Positions 8,150 through 16,600 are shown, counted from the first letter of the stretch. The stretch: 47,521 nt of DNA from Tissierellia bacterium (GCA_012727635.1 JAAYGQ010000085.1:1-47521); one strand, 5' to 3'. Numbers and translations: made by a program. The notes: a model not told the origin generated them from the sequence alone.

Positions 8150-8830
8150 CTAAAAGATCCCGGCTTCACGAAAACTAAAGCGCTCCTCTCTAGCGATGAT
8201 GACATGATCCAGTAGTGGAATCCCTAGGAGCTCCCCCACTTCCTTAAGGCGCTTTGTGACCTGCTTATCCTCTTCGGAGGGCTTTGGATCTCCACTGGGG
8301 TGATTGTGAACCACTAAAACTGAAGCCGCACCATTTTTTACCGCCTTTTTAAAAACTTCTCTAGGGTGAACTAAAGAACGGTTGAGGGTTCCAATACTCA
8401 CCACATCTTCACTTAGGATATTGTTTTTGCTATCTAGATGAAGGCAGATAAAAACTTCTTTTTGATAGTTTTGCATTTTTGTAAGCATATAGCTATAGAC
8501 TGCTCCGGGAGAAGAGACGTTCATTGGACTAAGTGGTGCTGTCTTTGCCCTACGGGCGATCTCTAGTCCACAAAGTATCCTTGAGGCCTTGGCAGGGCCA
8601 ATGCCAGGAAATTCCATAAGCTCATGAATCGTCATTTCTTCCAGTTGATGTAGACCCTTATCAAGGCTTGTTAAAAGCTCCTGAGCCAAAAAAAGTGCCG
8701 ATTGACTACGGGTTCCACTTCCCAAGAGTACAGCCAACACTTCGGCATTGCTAAGGGCCTCCACACCCTTTTCCATAATCTTTTCCCGGGGTCGCTCCCA
8801 GATAGGAAGCTGTGTTATTGGTATGTTCAT
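8150..8830 (-). CDS. radC: RadC family JAB/MPN domain protein
   Basis: Protein of 226 aa with the standard RadC layout: an N-terminal helix-hairpin-helix region (EALSNAEVLAVLLGSGT; FPGIGPAKASRIL, about 70-82) and a C-terminal JAB1/MPN metalloprotease-like domain with the JAMM signature (VVHNHPSGDPKPSEED). The historical DNA-repair role is not well supported; the true substrate is unknown. The ATG at 8830 is chosen for its GGAGG about eight bases upstream; a longer frame adds ten unlikely residues. It follows maf on the same strand, with an intrinsic terminator between them. In many Clostridia and Bacilli maf-radC is followed by mreBCD, which is missing here. Confidence 0.95.
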   Translation of the reverse strand: MNIPITQLPIWERPREKIMEKGVEALSNAEVLAVLLGSGTRSQSALFLAQELLTSLDKGLHQLEEMTIHELMEFPGIGPAKASRILCGLEIARRAKTAPLSPMNVSSPGAVYSYMLTKMQNYQKEVFICLHLDSKNNILSEDVVSIGTLNRSLVHPREVFKKAVKNGAASVLVVHNHPSGDPKPSEEDKQVTKRLKEVGELLGIPLLDHVIIAREERFSFREAGIF

Positions 8831-8864
8831 CCTCCACCTCCATTTACAGTATAGAGGCAAAAAT

Positions 8865-8900
8865 AAAAAAGGAAGCCTCCTCTGGGGATTCTTCCTTTTT
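8865..8900 (-). terminator. intrinsic terminator after maf
   Basis: On the minus strand AAAAAGGAAG pairs with CTTCCTTTTT around a 15-base loop, and the T-rich 3' arm continues into more T. It sits just past the maf stop, about 35 bp before the radC start, so radC would depend on read-through or its own promoter. Confidence 0.7.
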
Positions 8901-8908
8901 AGAAGGGT

Positions 8909-9484
8909 CTATTTACCGCTTAAGAGGTCTACGGAAAACTCTTCCTTTAAAATACTGTAGAGGCGGTTAAGGGGAAGGCCCATAACATTGAAGTAGTCAC
9001 CTTCAATCCCCTCTATAAGAAGGCTTCCGAAACCCTGTATCCCATAGGCCCCAGCCTTATCGGTATACTCCCCGGTATCTAAATAGGCATTGATTTGCTG
9101 GGCGCTTAAAGGGGAAAATCGAACCTTGGTACAGACCACATCTTCAATAAGTTTACCGGTGTTTTTATCATGAAGAACCAAACCGCTGTACACTTCATGG
9201 CCCCGCCCTGAAAGAAGACTCAGCATCTCGAAGGCTTCGTCCCTATCTCTGGGTTTTCCCAAAACTCTACCGGCATAGACCAGGGTATCGCAGGCAAGAA
9301 GTATTCCACTGCGGTGTACATGCAGCCGGTCCTTTAACTTAAGTCTTGCGCTTTTAAGAACTAGTTTCTCAGGGTCTGTTTCATCCATGGGCTCAGCAAT
9401 ATCACTGGCGTCATAGACCACATCCGCACTAATCCGCGAAAGAAGTTCACGTCTTCGTGGGGAAGAAGATATAAGAACAATCAT
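8909..9484 (-). CDS. maf: Maf nucleotide pyrophosphatase
   Basis: Protein of 191 aa from the Maf/HAM1-like family, which hydrolyses non-canonical or methylated NTPs (dTTP/UTP-type in Bacillus Maf) to the monophosphate and pyrophosphate. The N-terminal signature SSSPRRRELLSR (about 6-17), the ACDTLVY segment and KAGAYGIQG (C-terminal half) are all present. Its start overlaps the folC stop by 4 bp (ATGA). It belongs to the valS-folC-maf operon. Confidence 0.95.
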   Translation of the reverse strand: MIVLISSSPRRRELLSRISADVVYDASDIAEPMDETDPEKLVLKSARLKLKDRLHVHRSGILLACDTLVYAGRVLGKPRDRDEAFEMLSLLSGRGHEVYSGLVLHDKNTGKLIEDVVCTKVRFSPLSAQQINAYLDTGEYTDKAGAYGIQGFGSLLIEGIEGDYFNVMGLPLNRLYSILKEEFSVDLLSGK

Positions 9485-10773
9485 CTCCTGCCTCCTTTTC
9501 TGCCTAGCACTTCTACTTTTACTTCACCAATAAGGTAGAAACTTCCCATAACAAAAATCTGATCCTCTTTACTGGCTTTTTCTAAAACTAGGCTCAGGGC
9601 TTTTTTGTAATCTCTATCGCCTTGGGCTATTACACCCCTCAGAGCTGCTTCTTTTTGAAGTTCCTCTACAGAAACCACCTGATCTCCCACGGGCTCTGTA
9701 AGAACCACTTCACGAAAAAGAGGAAGAACCAAATCAAGGACGTCTTTATAATCCTTATCGGAGCGCATTCCTAAAAGAAGCAGGCGGCGGCCCTTTTCTT
9801 CAGGGGTCAGGATTTGAGCCACAGCCTTAATGCCATGGGCATTATGGCCTCCATCAATAAATATAGCAGGATTATCCGCTATCTTTTCAAGGCGCCCAGG
9901 CCAGCGAGTCTTTAACAATCCTTTTTTTATTTCTTCTTCGCTCAAATCAATACGATTGTCGTCTCTTAAAATATGCAAGGTCTCGATGGCCAAAATCGCA
10001 TTGTCGATTTGATGTCTTCCAAGAAGACCAATCTTATACTGGCTTTCCTTGTAGCGAAAATGGTTTTCAACAAGATCACAACGTATAATCTCCAGTTGCG
10101 ATTCATCAATCGGATAAAAAGAAGTAGCTTCTTTATTGGCAGTATTTCTCAAAACCTCCATAACCTCAGGAAGCTGGAGGCCACTTACAACGGGAACCCG
10201 GGGTTTAATAATGCCGGCCTTCTCCCCGGCAATAGCTACAAGAGTATCTCCAAGATAGGCTTGGTGGTCTAGGGCAATCGGTGTAATCACCGATACAATG
10301 GGTTCTTCCACCGCGTTGGTAGCATCGAGTTTCCCGCCAAGACCCACTTCCATTACGGCGTATTCAAGGCCTATATCATCAAAAAACCAAAGGGCTGCAG
10401 CAGTGAGTATTTCGAATTCCGTTGGGTGGTCAAAGCCCTCGGCTACAAGTTCATCACAGGCGAGCTTAACTTTCTCAATACTCTTGGCAAGTTCAGAATC
10501 CTTAATAAGTTTGCCATTGTAGGAAAAGCGCTCATTATAGTGAACCAGATGGGGAGAACTGTAGAATCCGGCGCTATAACCCGCTTCTAAAATCACATTG
10601 TAAATCATGGCACAGGTGGAACCCTTGCCATTTGTTCCGGCAACATGAATGATCTTCAGCCTTCTTTCCGGGCTATCGAGCTTATTTAGAAGTCTTTTTA
10701 TATTGTCAAGACCCAGTTTTCTTCCCAGTTTGTAGGATTGATTTAAAAAGTCCAAGGCCTGTTCTATTCTCAC
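9481..10773 (-). CDS. folC: folylpolyglutamate synthase / dihydrofolate synthase
   Basis: Mur-ligase-like ATP-dependent enzyme of 430 aa that adds glutamate to dihydropteroate and folates. The P-loop is VAGTNGKGST (about 44-53), followed by YSSPHLVHYNERF, the metal-binding EVGLGGKLDATN, PIALDHQAYLG and IDGGHNAHG in the C-terminal domain. It starts with GTG, overlapping the valS stop by 4 bp, with GGAG upstream inside valS. The other folate genes (folE, folP, folB, folK) lie about 23 kb away on the same strand. Pairing with valS is common in Bacillota. Confidence 0.97.
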   Translation of the reverse strand: MRIEQALDFLNQSYKLGRKLGLDNIKRLLNKLDSPERRLKIIHVAGTNGKGSTCAMIYNVILEAGYSAGFYSSPHLVHYNERFSYNGKLIKDSELAKSIEKVKLACDELVAEGFDHPTEFEILTAAALWFFDDIGLEYAVMEVGLGGKLDATNAVEEPIVSVITPIALDHQAYLGDTLVAIAGEKAGIIKPRVPVVSGLQLPEVMEVLRNTANKEATSFYPIDESQLEIIRCDLVENHFRYKESQYKIGLLGRHQIDNAILAIETLHILRDDNRIDLSEEEIKKGLLKTRWPGRLEKIADNPAIFIDGGHNAHGIKAVAQILTPEEKGRRLLLLGMRSDKDYKDVLDLVLPLFREVVLTEPVGDQVVSVEELQKEAALRGVIAQGDRDYKKALSLVLEKASKEDQIFVMGSFYLIGEVKVEVLGRKGGRR

Positions 10774-13400
10774 TGAATTTTCTCCTTTATAAGTTTTATT
10801 TTCCCGTGGAGCTCCTCTTCCAGTCTGAGAAAGGACTGGAGTTTTTCCTCTTCTTTTTCAACCAGTTCCGCTGGAGCTTTTCCAATAAAACCAGGATTGT
10901 CCAGCTTTCCTCTGCCCCGCTTGATTTCTGATTGAACCTTTTCCAAGTCTTTTTTTAGACGTTGAAATTCCTTTTCATGGTCGATTAACTCATCCAGGGG
11001 AAGATAGAGACTCAGTCCATCGAGAAGAATGGGTGAAGCATCGCCCACATCCTCCCTGGCAATACTAAGCTCCTCACTGGAAGCTAGAGCTTTAAAATAG
11101 CTTCCATAGGCAAGGACCTCCTGGGCTCTGGGCCCTTGAAGAAATACTCTGCCTTTTTTCGAAGGGGGAATATCCATTTCCGCCCGAAGATTTCGAATTC
11201 GAGTGATGGCTTCTTGTAACAGCCCCATCAACTCTTCTTCCTGGGGATAGTTACTTCCTACCTGTGGCCAGGTACTTTTAATAAGATGGCTTTTTCTTTG
11301 CGGTAAATGCTGCCAAATTTCTTCGGTAATAAAGGGCATAAAGGGATGAAGAAGCTGCAAAATCTCTTCCAGTACAAAAAGAAGCACTCCTTGCTTTCCT
11401 TCCTTTTTATCCATATTTTCGCTGTAAAGGGCTTCTTTACTTAGCTCTATAAACCAGTCACAATAATCATTCCATACAAAATCGACTACCCTATCGGCGG
11501 CTTGACCTAACTCATAGCGCTCTAGGCTCTTTTCTACACCCTGGGTGGTTTGGGACAGCTTAGAAAGTATCCACTTATCGGCAAGATCAAGAGCTTGTTC
11601 ATCGATGGGATAGGATTTATCTTCTAGGCTACCTAGGAGAAAGCGCGAAGCATTCCAAAGTTTATTGGCGAAATTTCTTGCTGCTTCAACTTTTTCAATC
11701 ATAAATCGCGTGTCGCTACCCACCGAGGTTCCACTGATTAACATAAAACGTAGAGCATCGGCGCCGTACTCTTCAATGATTTCCAGGGGATCCGTACCAT
11801 TATTTAGGCTCTTAGAAATTTTTCTTCCCCGGGCATCGCGAACAATCCCGTTAATTAAAGTATGGTGAAAAGGTGCAACTCCAATTTGCTTAAGTCCTGA
11901 GAACATCATCCGTACTACCCAGAAAAAGATAATGTCATAACCGGTAACCAGTACATCGGTAGGATAGAAATAATCCATCTCCGGTGTAGCATCGGGCCAG
12001 CCCAGAGTAGAAAAGGGCCAAAGGGCTGAGCTAAACCAAGTATCAAGGACATCTTCATCCTGGTGAATATGACCCCCACCACATTTCTCACAGCTTAGGG
12101 GCATTTCACGACTTACCATCATCTCGCCACAGTCTTCACAATAGTAAGCAGGAATTCGGTGGCCCCACCATAGCTGCCTAGAAATACACCAATCCTTGAT
12201 GTTTTCCAGCCAGTGATCATATATCTTTACAAAGCGTTCGGGAACAAACTCCATTTCGCCTTTTTCAACGCTTTCCAGAGCCAATTTTGCCATGCTATCC
12301 ATTTGAACAAACCACTGAAGGCTTTCCCGGGGTTCAATAGGTTGGTGGCAGCGGTAGCAGTGTCCGACGGAGTGGTTATGGTTTTTGACCTCCACAAGAT
12401 AGCCCTGCTCCTTAAGATCTTCTACAATTTTCTTTCTTGCCAAAAAGCGGTCAAGTCCGGCATAATTTCCACCCTCTTCATTTATAAGGGCTTTGGGCGT
12501 AAAGATATTAATAGACTCAAGATTATGACGCTTTCCGATTTCATAGTCATTGGGGTCATGGGCCGGAGTTACCTTAAGTGCTCCTGTGCCAAGCTCCCTG
12601 TCTACATATTCATCGGCTATAATGGGGAGTCTTCTTCCAACAAGGGGAAGAAGAGCATATTTACCAATTAGATTTTCATAGCGGGAATCCTGGGGGTGTA
12701 CCGCTATGGCCGTATCCCCCAACATGGTTTCCGGTCTAGTGGTGGCGATAATCAGTTTCTCCTGGCTGCCTTCAATGGGATAGCTAATGGAGTAAAAGGC
12801 TCCTTGCACATCTTCATGCTCAACCTCAGCATCACTAAGAGAGGTGCCACAGTCACTGCACCAGTTGATTAGCCTTGTGCCCCTATAGATAAGCCCTTCA
12901 TTAAAAAGTTTAACAAAGACTTCTACTACAGCCTTGGAACAGCCCTCGTCCATGGTAAAGCGTTCTCGGCGCCAATCGCAACTGTTACCCAGTTTTTTCA
13001 TCTGGTTGACGATGGTGCCACCATATTCTTCCTTCCACTGCCAGGCTTTTTCGAGGAATTCTTCCCGGGTGAGGTCTTCTTTATTTCGACCTTCTTCCCG
13101 ACGTATTTTATCCAAAATCTTTACTTCGGTTGCAATGGAGGCGTGATCCGTGCCGGGAAGCCACAGAGCTTCAAAGCCCTTCATTCTCTTATAGCGAATA
13201 AGGATATCCTGCATAGTGTGGTTAAGGGCGTGGCCCTCGTGAAGACTCCCTGTAATATTTGGTGGTGGTAGGACAATGGTAAAGGGCTTTTTGTCGGGAT
13301 TTACTTCAGCATTAAAATCTCCGCTTTCCATCCACATTGCGTAAATTCTATCTTCAAACTGGTGGGGATCATAGGTCTTGTCCATAATATGTTTTTCCAT
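10770..13400 (-). CDS. valS: valyl-tRNA synthetase
   Basis: Class I aminoacyl-tRNA synthetase of 876 aa that charges tRNA-Val. It has the HIGH-type motif PPPNITGSLHEGHALNH near the N-terminus (about 45), the CP1 editing domain (TTRPETMLGDTA), the tRNA-contact region with CxxC pairs (CEDCGEMM, CEKCGG), the KMSKS-type motif RKISKSLNNG and a C-terminal coiled coil from about residue 810. The ATG at 13400 has AGGAGG five bases upstream; a frame starting seven codons earlier lacks one. It is controlled by a T-box leader and is the first gene of valS-folC-maf. Confidence 0.98.
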   Translation of the reverse strand: MEKHIMDKTYDPHQFEDRIYAMWMESGDFNAEVNPDKKPFTIVLPPPNITGSLHEGHALNHTMQDILIRYKRMKGFEALWLPGTDHASIATEVKILDKIRREEGRNKEDLTREEFLEKAWQWKEEYGGTIVNQMKKLGNSCDWRRERFTMDEGCSKAVVEVFVKLFNEGLIYRGTRLINWCSDCGTSLSDAEVEHEDVQGAFYSISYPIEGSQEKLIIATTRPETMLGDTAIAVHPQDSRYENLIGKYALLPLVGRRLPIIADEYVDRELGTGALKVTPAHDPNDYEIGKRHNLESINIFTPKALINEEGGNYAGLDRFLARKKIVEDLKEQGYLVEVKNHNHSVGHCYRCHQPIEPRESLQWFVQMDSMAKLALESVEKGEMEFVPERFVKIYDHWLENIKDWCISRQLWWGHRIPAYYCEDCGEMMVSREMPLSCEKCGGGHIHQDEDVLDTWFSSALWPFSTLGWPDATPEMDYFYPTDVLVTGYDIIFFWVVRMMFSGLKQIGVAPFHHTLINGIVRDARGRKISKSLNNGTDPLEIIEEYGADALRFMLISGTSVGSDTRFMIEKVEAARNFANKLWNASRFLLGSLEDKSYPIDEQALDLADKWILSKLSQTTQGVEKSLERYELGQAADRVVDFVWNDYCDWFIELSKEALYSENMDKKEGKQGVLLFVLEEILQLLHPFMPFITEEIWQHLPQRKSHLIKSTWPQVGSNYPQEEELMGLLQEAITRIRNLRAEMDIPPSKKGRVFLQGPRAQEVLAYGSYFKALASSEELSIAREDVGDASPILLDGLSLYLPLDELIDHEKEFQRLKKDLEKVQSEIKRGRGKLDNPGFIGKAPAELVEKEEEKLQSFLRLEEELHGKIKLIKEKIQ

Positions 13401-13422
13401 TATAGCCTCCTGGCTTCTCATT

Positions 13423-13460
13423 ATAAAAAAAACGGCTTGACGTTAGGGACGTCAAACCGT
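13423..13460 (-). terminator. regulated terminator of the valS T-box
   Basis: ACGGTTTGACGT pairs with ACGTCAAGCCGT (one G-U/mismatch position) around a short CCCTA loop and is followed by eight T residues. It is the terminator alternative to the T-box antiterminator, about 30 bp before the valS start. Confidence 0.9.
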
Positions 13461-13620
13461 GGTACCACCCTATTTCTGCCTTTCGGCACTTTACAAGCGT
13501 TAAGGGGCTTTCCCCGCAAATCTAAAAGGCGACCTTCGTATCCACTATGGGAAGATTTTCACCAAACATCTTCTCTCTAGAGCCATAGGCGGAACTACTC
13601 TTCCTCTATTACTAATCTAC
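13431..13620 (-). promoter_or_regulatory. T-box riboswitch for valS (specifier GUC)
   Basis: Leader RNA on the minus strand. Stem I shows the AGTA internal-loop element (about 13597), the AGAGAG and GGTGAAAA distal elements (13545-13580) and a GAAGGTC specifier loop; GTC at 13531-13533 is a valine codon, matching the downstream valS. The T-box sequence GGGTGGTACCACGG (about 13457-13470) is the antiterminator half that would pair with the tRNA NCCA end. A terminator hairpin follows. Uncharged tRNA-Val is expected to raise transcription of valS-folC-maf. Confidence 0.95.
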
Positions 13621-13626
13621 AAGATG

Positions 13627-13655
13627 ATAATAGGCCTTTTATCTCCCTTTGTCAA
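13627..13655 (-). promoter_or_regulatory. sigma-A promoter of valS operon
   Basis: TTGACA (13650-13655), a 17-base spacer and TATTAT (13627-13632) on the minus strand: nearly a perfect vegetative promoter. The -35 overlaps the stop codon of the upstream 5'-nucleotidase-like gene. Transcription would begin at the base of the T-box stem I. Confidence 0.8.
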
Positions 13656-15124
13656 TCAAAATGAAGAGGGATTTCTAGGAGGATACGACCTTCTTGCTGA
13701 GCACTCAAAAAATGATGGTTCTGAAGATATTCATCTATGATATCAAAACTTGAGGTACTTACGCAGCGGATCGGTCCATTGGTCTTGATTCTTTCGATAT
13801 TTATTCCAAAGGTTTCTTCCAGGATCCCGTAATGAAACATCTGCATAGCAATCTTGTATTTATCTTCTTTTTTTAGAGGTTGACCTGAAAATAGTACCTC
13901 CTGGACTTCCCCATGACCTTCCACTCTTACAGATACATTCTGGCTGTATTGATAAAATTCATGGGTCTCTCCGGCATAAACTTTTTTGAAAAAAGTCCCT
14001 AGCATATTTTTAAGCTCCTGACCATCGACGGTAAAGCTCATGATGGCTTCATCATAGGGAAAAATTTCTCTTAATTTAGAAAGGGTTACTATCTCCTCCA
14101 TCCTAGTACCCCGGATGGAACCCGATCCTAAAATAAACAGATCGACATCCAGCTGATTTCTGAACATATCAGCAAATAAGTTTCCCAGTTCTGTTTCCAC
14201 GTAACGACTAGGATGTTCTAGCGGTCTTTTGAGCCTTGAAATCAAACTATTGTACTTTATATCCACTTCCCTTGAATAGTTCTCCAAGACTTCGTCCAAG
14301 ACATAATCTCGGGGACAGTGACTATCATCTATGGGAATGGCCTCCCAGGTAAACTCATGAATGGAATTGGTATCCATATTGATAATAATATCAAAGCGTC
14401 CAATATGAGTACTTCCCGTACCCACCTGAGCGATAAGAATATCCTTTACCTTAGCTGGCTGATCCATCATGGTATGGGAGTGACCTCCTAAAATAAGGTC
14501 TACCCCGATTTCTTCGGGAAGCAGTCCTGCCAACTCTACATCCTTATCAAAACCAATATGGGTTAGCAAAACCGTGAAGTCAATATCAACATCCTTATAG
14601 TTGTTGCAGATATACTCGACCTCTCTGGCGGCTTCTCTCACATCAACAAAGGATCCTAAAAGGGGGTCGCGTCCTGCATAACTTAATATATCCTCGGTAA
14701 TTAGGCCAATAAAAAGAATGCGAATTCCACCTACCATCATAACCTGGTGACTCTTAAAAAGCCTGGTATTGGTAGGGCGAATATGAAGGTTGGCATTTAT
14801 AATAGGAAAGTGGGCGCAGCGCTCAAGAAACATTAAATGGGCCAGCCCATAGTCAATCTCGTGATTGCCCAGGGTCACAATATCGGGCCCGAGGAGATTC
14901 ATCACATCGATGGTGGACACTCCCCGGTACTCTTGATCGATAATGGAGCCCTGGAGCATATCTCCTGCAATGGCGTAGATAACATTTTCTTCTTCCCTGC
15001 GGACTTTTTGAACATAGCCCGACAGCAAGGAGAGACCTCCTAAGAGGGCCTCATTGTCCTCTTTTGCGAAAAAATCGCCATGAATATCGTTATTATGGAG
15101 TAAAGTAAGTTTTTTAAACTTCAC
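13652..15124 (-). CDS. cytosolic metallophosphatase / 5'-nucleotidase family protein
   Basis: UshA/YunD-like protein of 490 aa. The N-terminal calcineurin-like metallophosphatase domain shows LLHNNDIHGDF, AGDMLQGS, LGNHEIDYG, LTHIGFDKD and GGHSHT, which supply the two-metal ligands. The C-terminal 5'-nucleotidase domain follows (about 300-490; LGNLFADMFR, GSGSIRG, FPYDEAI). Unlike many relatives it has no signal peptide or anchor, so it should act in the cytosol on nucleotides or similar phosphoesters. The GTG at 15124 is chosen for AAAGGAG six bases upstream; it overlaps the stop of the PspC gene by 4 bp (GTGA), so the two are coupled. Confidence 0.9.
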   Translation of the reverse strand: MKFKKLTLLHNNDIHGDFFAKEDNEALLGGLSLLSGYVQKVRREEENVIYAIAGDMLQGSIIDQEYRGVSTIDVMNLLGPDIVTLGNHEIDYGLAHLMFLERCAHFPIINANLHIRPTNTRLFKSHQVMMVGGIRILFIGLITEDILSYAGRDPLLGSFVDVREAAREVEYICNNYKDVDIDFTVLLTHIGFDKDVELAGLLPEEIGVDLILGGHSHTMMDQPAKVKDILIAQVGTGSTHIGRFDIIINMDTNSIHEFTWEAIPIDDSHCPRDYVLDEVLENYSREVDIKYNSLISRLKRPLEHPSRYVETELGNLFADMFRNQLDVDLFILGSGSIRGTRMEEIVTLSKLREIFPYDEAIMSFTVDGQELKNMLGTFFKKVYAGETHEFYQYSQNVSVRVEGHGEVQEVLFSGQPLKKEDKYKIAMQMFHYGILEETFGINIERIKTNGPIRCVSTSSFDIIDEYLQNHHFLSAQQEGRILLEIPLHFD

Positions 15125-15528
15125 TTGGACTCCTTTCTCCCCCAAACCAAATAGGCACCTAGGCCAATTAGAATCAAGGGCCAGATTAGACCTCTTGCAA
15201 AGTGTGGCAGCAGAGGGATGAGATAGCGCTGTGCAAGAAGTACTACACCAATAAAGACCAATATTACTCCTAGGGCAAAGCCGGTATTGTTTTTCTCATC
15301 GGCGCCATAAACCTTTTGCTGTGCATTATAGGCCCTATCTTCAGGGTTAATAGGTTCCTTGGGTAAAACAATGGCCGCCAAAAAGTAAAAAAGTATCCCT
15401 ACTCCCATAAAACCCATAGCCACAAAAGCCAGCCTTATAAGTGTCACATCAATACGAAAATATTCAGCCATTCCACCGCATACTCCCGCTAGGATAGAAT
15501 CACTGTTTGATCGGTATAAGTGTTTCAT
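15121..15528 (-). CDS. PspC domain membrane protein
   Basis: Protein of 135 aa with an N-terminal PspC domain (LYRSNSDSILAGVCGGMAEYF, then a helix about 31-57) and two further hydrophobic helices (about 82-101 and 110-127). PspC proteins sit in the cytoplasmic membrane and are linked to envelope stress. Close in sequence to the PspC domain at the C-terminus of the preceding gene, so the two look like a tandem duplication. GGGAGG precedes ATG; the gap to the upstream gene is 3 bp. Confidence 0.9.
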   Translation of the reverse strand: MKHLYRSNSDSILAGVCGGMAEYFRIDVTLIRLAFVAMGFMGVGILFYFLAAIVLPKEPINPEDRAYNAQQKVYGADEKNNTGFALGVILVFIGVVLLAQRYLIPLLPHFARGLIWPLILIGLGAYLVWGRKESK

Positions 15529-15531
15529 TGC

Positions 15532-15723
15532 CTACCTCCCATTTCTTTTGGGGATTACAAGAGCCGCTATAATATAGGCTAACACTCCCGAGCCTCCCAT
15601 GACTGCAAATAGGAGCCAGGCAAGTCTTACTACATTGGAATCAATTCCAAAGTATTCGCCGATGCCGCCACAGACTCCTGCCAACCGGGCATCATCGCTT
15701 CGATAAAGTTTTTTTGACTTCAT
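15532..15723 (-). CDS. possible internally started PspC domain protein (nested)
   Basis: A 63-aa PspC domain (MKSKKLYRSDD... to the C-terminus PKRNGR) in the same frame as the aminotransferase fusion. Its ATG at 15721-15723 has AAGGAG six bases upstream, as good a ribosome binding site as those of its neighbours. It would make a stand-alone small PspC protein resembling that of the next gene. Either this is a real second product or it is the ancestral separate gene whose upstream stop was lost. Confidence 0.45.
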   Translation of the reverse strand: MKSKKLYRSDDARLAGVCGGIGEYFGIDSNVVRLAWLLFAVMGGSGVLAYIIAALVIPKRNGR

Positions 15724-16482
15724 TGATTCTCCTTGGAAAAAATCTCTTTCTTCCTTTACTTCTTCCTCTACCTTTTTTTCTTGGTAGATCATGCGGTCCA
15801 TTTCCTCTGAGAGTTGTTGCAAAATAAGATTATCTACATCATAATAAAATCCATCAATTTTTCTAACAGGCAGTACATGAATCGAGGTACCGCTCATAAA
15901 GGCCCCTTCCATGGTAAAGAGCTCATCGGTGCGCACCGTTCTTTTCACCACAGTAATATTGAGCTTCTGGGCAATGTCAAGAACCTTTTGCCGAGTAACT
16001 CCCAGTAGGACATCTTCATCCTTGGCGGTAATCAGAACACCATCTCTAATAAAGAAAATATTGGCTCTCTCACACTCGCCGACTTCCCCGCCATAAACGT
16101 AAAGAAGAGAATAAACGCCCTTTTCTTCACGATAGCTTTTGGCCCGCTCAATAAGCTGGGGATCGATAAATTTGACTTGAGGGTTGTGGCGCAGATGTTC
16201 AAAGGTGGCAAGAAGCACTCCCTCTTTTTTCATCTCTTCGGTGGGGTAGGTTCCTTCCACGGTTTGAAGGGTATAGGCTCCATCGCCAACTTCAACTTCA
16301 ATGCGAAGATTGTGAGGGTCCTGTCTTTGGGCGGCAAGATCAACAATTTGTTTTTCCATGAAAGTCAGATCCATTGCTTCTTGGTTATAAAACTCCCAAG
16401 ATTTTTGTAATCTATCCAGATGCTCTTTTAAAAAAACGGGTTTTCCCTCTAACACTCGCAAAACTTCATAAATTTTTTCCAT
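15532..16482 (-). CDS. class IV aminotransferase fused to PspC domain
   Basis: Protein of 316 aa in this frame. Residues 1-about 230 are a class IV PLP aminotransferase of the BCAT/PabC type: the VKFIDPQ lysine (about Lys104) aligns with the PLP lysine and GEVGECERANIFFI with the EG(S/x)xxN motif. A charged segment (about 230-255, KKVEEEVKEERD) leads into a PspC domain (KLYRSDDARLAGVCGG and a helix) that ends the protein. This joins a soluble enzyme to a membrane-stress domain in one frame. An internal ATG at 15723, preceded by AAGGAG, could also start the PspC part alone. The ATG at 16482 is chosen for its GGAGG. Substrate unknown; branched-chain amino acid, D-amino acid or aminodeoxychorismate are the candidates. 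Confidence 0.85.
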   Translation of the reverse strand: MEKIYEVLRVLEGKPVFLKEHLDRLQKSWEFYNQEAMDLTFMEKQIVDLAAQRQDPHNLRIEVEVGDGAYTLQTVEGTYPTEEMKKEGVLLATFEHLRHNPQVKFIDPQLIERAKSYREEKGVYSLLYVYGGEVGECERANIFFIRDGVLITAKDEDVLLGVTRQKVLDIAQKLNITVVKRTVRTDELFTMEGAFMSGTSIHVLPVRKIDGFYYDVDNLILQQLSEEMDRMIYQEKKVEEEVKEERDFFQGESMKSKKLYRSDDARLAGVCGGIGEYFGIDSNVVRLAWLLFAVMGGSGVLAYIIAALVIPKRNGR

Positions 16483-16506
16483 ATATACCTCCAGTTGCAT
16501 GTCTTA

Positions 16507-16512
16507 AGTATA
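16507..16512 (-). promoter_or_regulatory. extended -10 promoter of aminotransferase-PspC operon
   Basis: TGGTATACT on the minus strand: an extended -10 (TG-N-TATACT) about 25 bases before the ATG at 16482. No good -35 hexamer seen. Similar TGNTATACT motifs recur before other operons in this window. Confidence 0.45.
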
Positions 16513-16553
16513 CCACTTTTTGTAACAATTATTCATCTTTGCCCTGGAAAAGC

Positions 16554-16582
16554 TTGTTTATGAACATACGTTCTGATATGCT
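16554..16582 (+). promoter_or_regulatory. dinB promoter with LexA (SOS) box
   Basis: TTGTTT (16554-16559), a 17-base spacer and TATGCT (16577-16582). Inside the spacer lies GAACATACGTTC (16562-16573), an exact match to the Gram-positive LexA/DinR core GAAC-N4-GTTC. A repressor bound there would block RNA polymerase, as expected for an SOS-controlled dinB. Confidence 0.8.
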
Positions 16583-16600
16583 CTTCTTAAAGGAGATCCT

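Noticed and set aside
12213-12671. A 152-codon plus-strand frame opposite valS
   Set aside because: Antisense shadow of a well conserved gene; no ribosome binding site or plausible protein pattern.
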